Shown here one piece after another: positions 7,064 through 7,629 of a stretch of 7,629 nucleotides of DNA (the first letter of the stretch is position 1; the number at the start of each line of letters is the position of its first letter). The notes below the pieces were generated by a model. It was not told the origin of the DNA and ran no database searches. It saw only the letters and a program-made list of their open reading frames with translations. The position numbers were made by a program, and so were the translations under genes. Source of the stretch: Gammaproteobacteria bacterium (GTDB lineage: Bacteria > Pseudomonadota > Gammaproteobacteria > Arenicellales > Poriferihabitantaceae); NCBI GenBank assembly GCA_024679435.1, contig JAIBDK010000108.1:1-7629 (forward strand). The letters run 5' to 3'.

Positions 7064-7182
7064 TGCCTGGCAATGACCTACTTTCACATGGGGAGACCCC
7101 ATACTATCATCGGCGCAAAGCGTTTTCACTTCTGAGTTCGAGATGGGATCAGGTGGTTCCCGCTTGCTATGGTCACCAGGCA
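7064..7182 (-). rRNA. rrf: 5S ribosomal RNA
   Basis: This 119-nt gene on the minus strand reads TGCCTGGTGACCATAGC at its 5' end and closes with GTCATTGCCAGGCAT. TGCCTGG and CCAGGCA pair as the 7-bp terminal helix. Conserved internal blocks CCACCTGATCCCAT, CGAACTCAGAAGTGAAA, GCGCCGATGATAGTATGGGG and TCTCCCCATGTGAAAGTAGG match bacterial 5S and are closest to gammaproteobacterial forms as I recall them. The RNA binds L5, L18 and L25 in the 50S subunit. It follows 23S in the same orientation and is followed by an intrinsic terminator. Ends are accurate to a nucleotide or two. Confidence 0.97.
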
Positions 7183-7425
7183 AAGCTTTCAAAACAGTTT
7201 GCTGTTTCTCTAAAGTTTTGTCTCGAAACATGGTGAGGAATCTCCTCACGTTTCTTCGGTATATAACAAAACTCCACAACAAACATATTTTATAAACTTA
7301 CGTAAGCGTCACAACATCATATTCAGTGATGAAGTAAAACTTACAATATAGGGTAGTCATTGGCGCTTATTTAAGGTTTGCTTGTTACACAAACTCCCTT
7401 CGAGGTCAGGCCTCTTGGGTGTTAT
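7183..7425 (-). other. 23S-5S transcribed spacer with a processing-type hairpin
   Basis: The 243-nt spacer is long compared with roughly 90 nt in E. coli and contains no tRNA gene that I can fold. Its main structure is a nested imperfect helix at 7214-7273: AGTTTTGT/ACAAAACT outermost, then GAAAC/GTTTC, then GTGAGGA/TCCTCAC around the loop ATC. A small hairpin AAACAG/CTGTTT (7192-7207) lies next to the 5S 5' end. Such helices are typical places for RNase III or RNase E cleavage in pre-rRNA; the role here is inferred. Confidence 0.6.

Positions 7426-7629
<204 letters not shown>

Noticed and set aside
6886..7282. Apparent coding frames of 100-116 codons on either strand
   Set aside because: They run across the 5S gene, its terminator and the duplicated tail, so they are non-coding.
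6820..7425. tRNA gene in the rRNA operon tail or 23S-5S spacer
   Set aside because: No cloverleaf with a TTCRA-type T-loop and matching acceptor stem could be built.

Overview
The window looks like a chromosomal segment of a marine-type gammaproteobacterium. The evidence is the 5S and 23S rRNA sequence: a 5S beginning TGCCTGGTGACCATAGC, and a 23S 3' end very close to the E. coli and Pseudomonas form. The moderate G+C and the gene styles are consistent with this. I cannot name a genus from sequence alone.

Layout. Positions 1-1509 (minus) hold one uninterrupted reading frame, running off the left edge. It encodes a ScfR-type regulator (short-chain fatty acyl-CoA responsive: XRE helix-turn-helix, degenerate ImmA/IrrE-like domain, DUF2083). 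A 232-nt AT-rich divergent intergenic region follows, with a perfect 9-1-9 palindrome as a candidate operator. Positions 1742-6819 (plus) encode a complete five-component HAAT/Liv-type ABC importer. Its parts are a Tat-exported solute-binding protein, permeases LivH and LivM, and ATPases LivG and LivF. A strong intrinsic terminator lies between the binding-protein gene and the permease genes. The livH frame carries an in-frame TAA at 3412-3414, yet sequence on both sides reads as one permease.

Positions 6820-7629 are the downstream end of an rRNA operon on the minus strand, convergent with the transporter. They contain the last ~200 nt of 23S, a 243-nt spacer with a long imperfect hairpin, a complete 5S gene and its intrinsic terminator. 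Beyond these lie a hairpin-rich stretch, a duplicated 3' tail of 5S (a 23-nt exact direct repeat) and a second, symmetrical terminator facing both operons.

How it may work together (inference): the regulator would sense a short-chain acyl-CoA and control the divergent importer, making the unknown substrate plausibly a short-chain or branched carboxylate or amino acid. The two most unusual items are the nonsense codon in livH and the 5S-tail duplication. I see no clear sign of a wholly new defence or mobile system.
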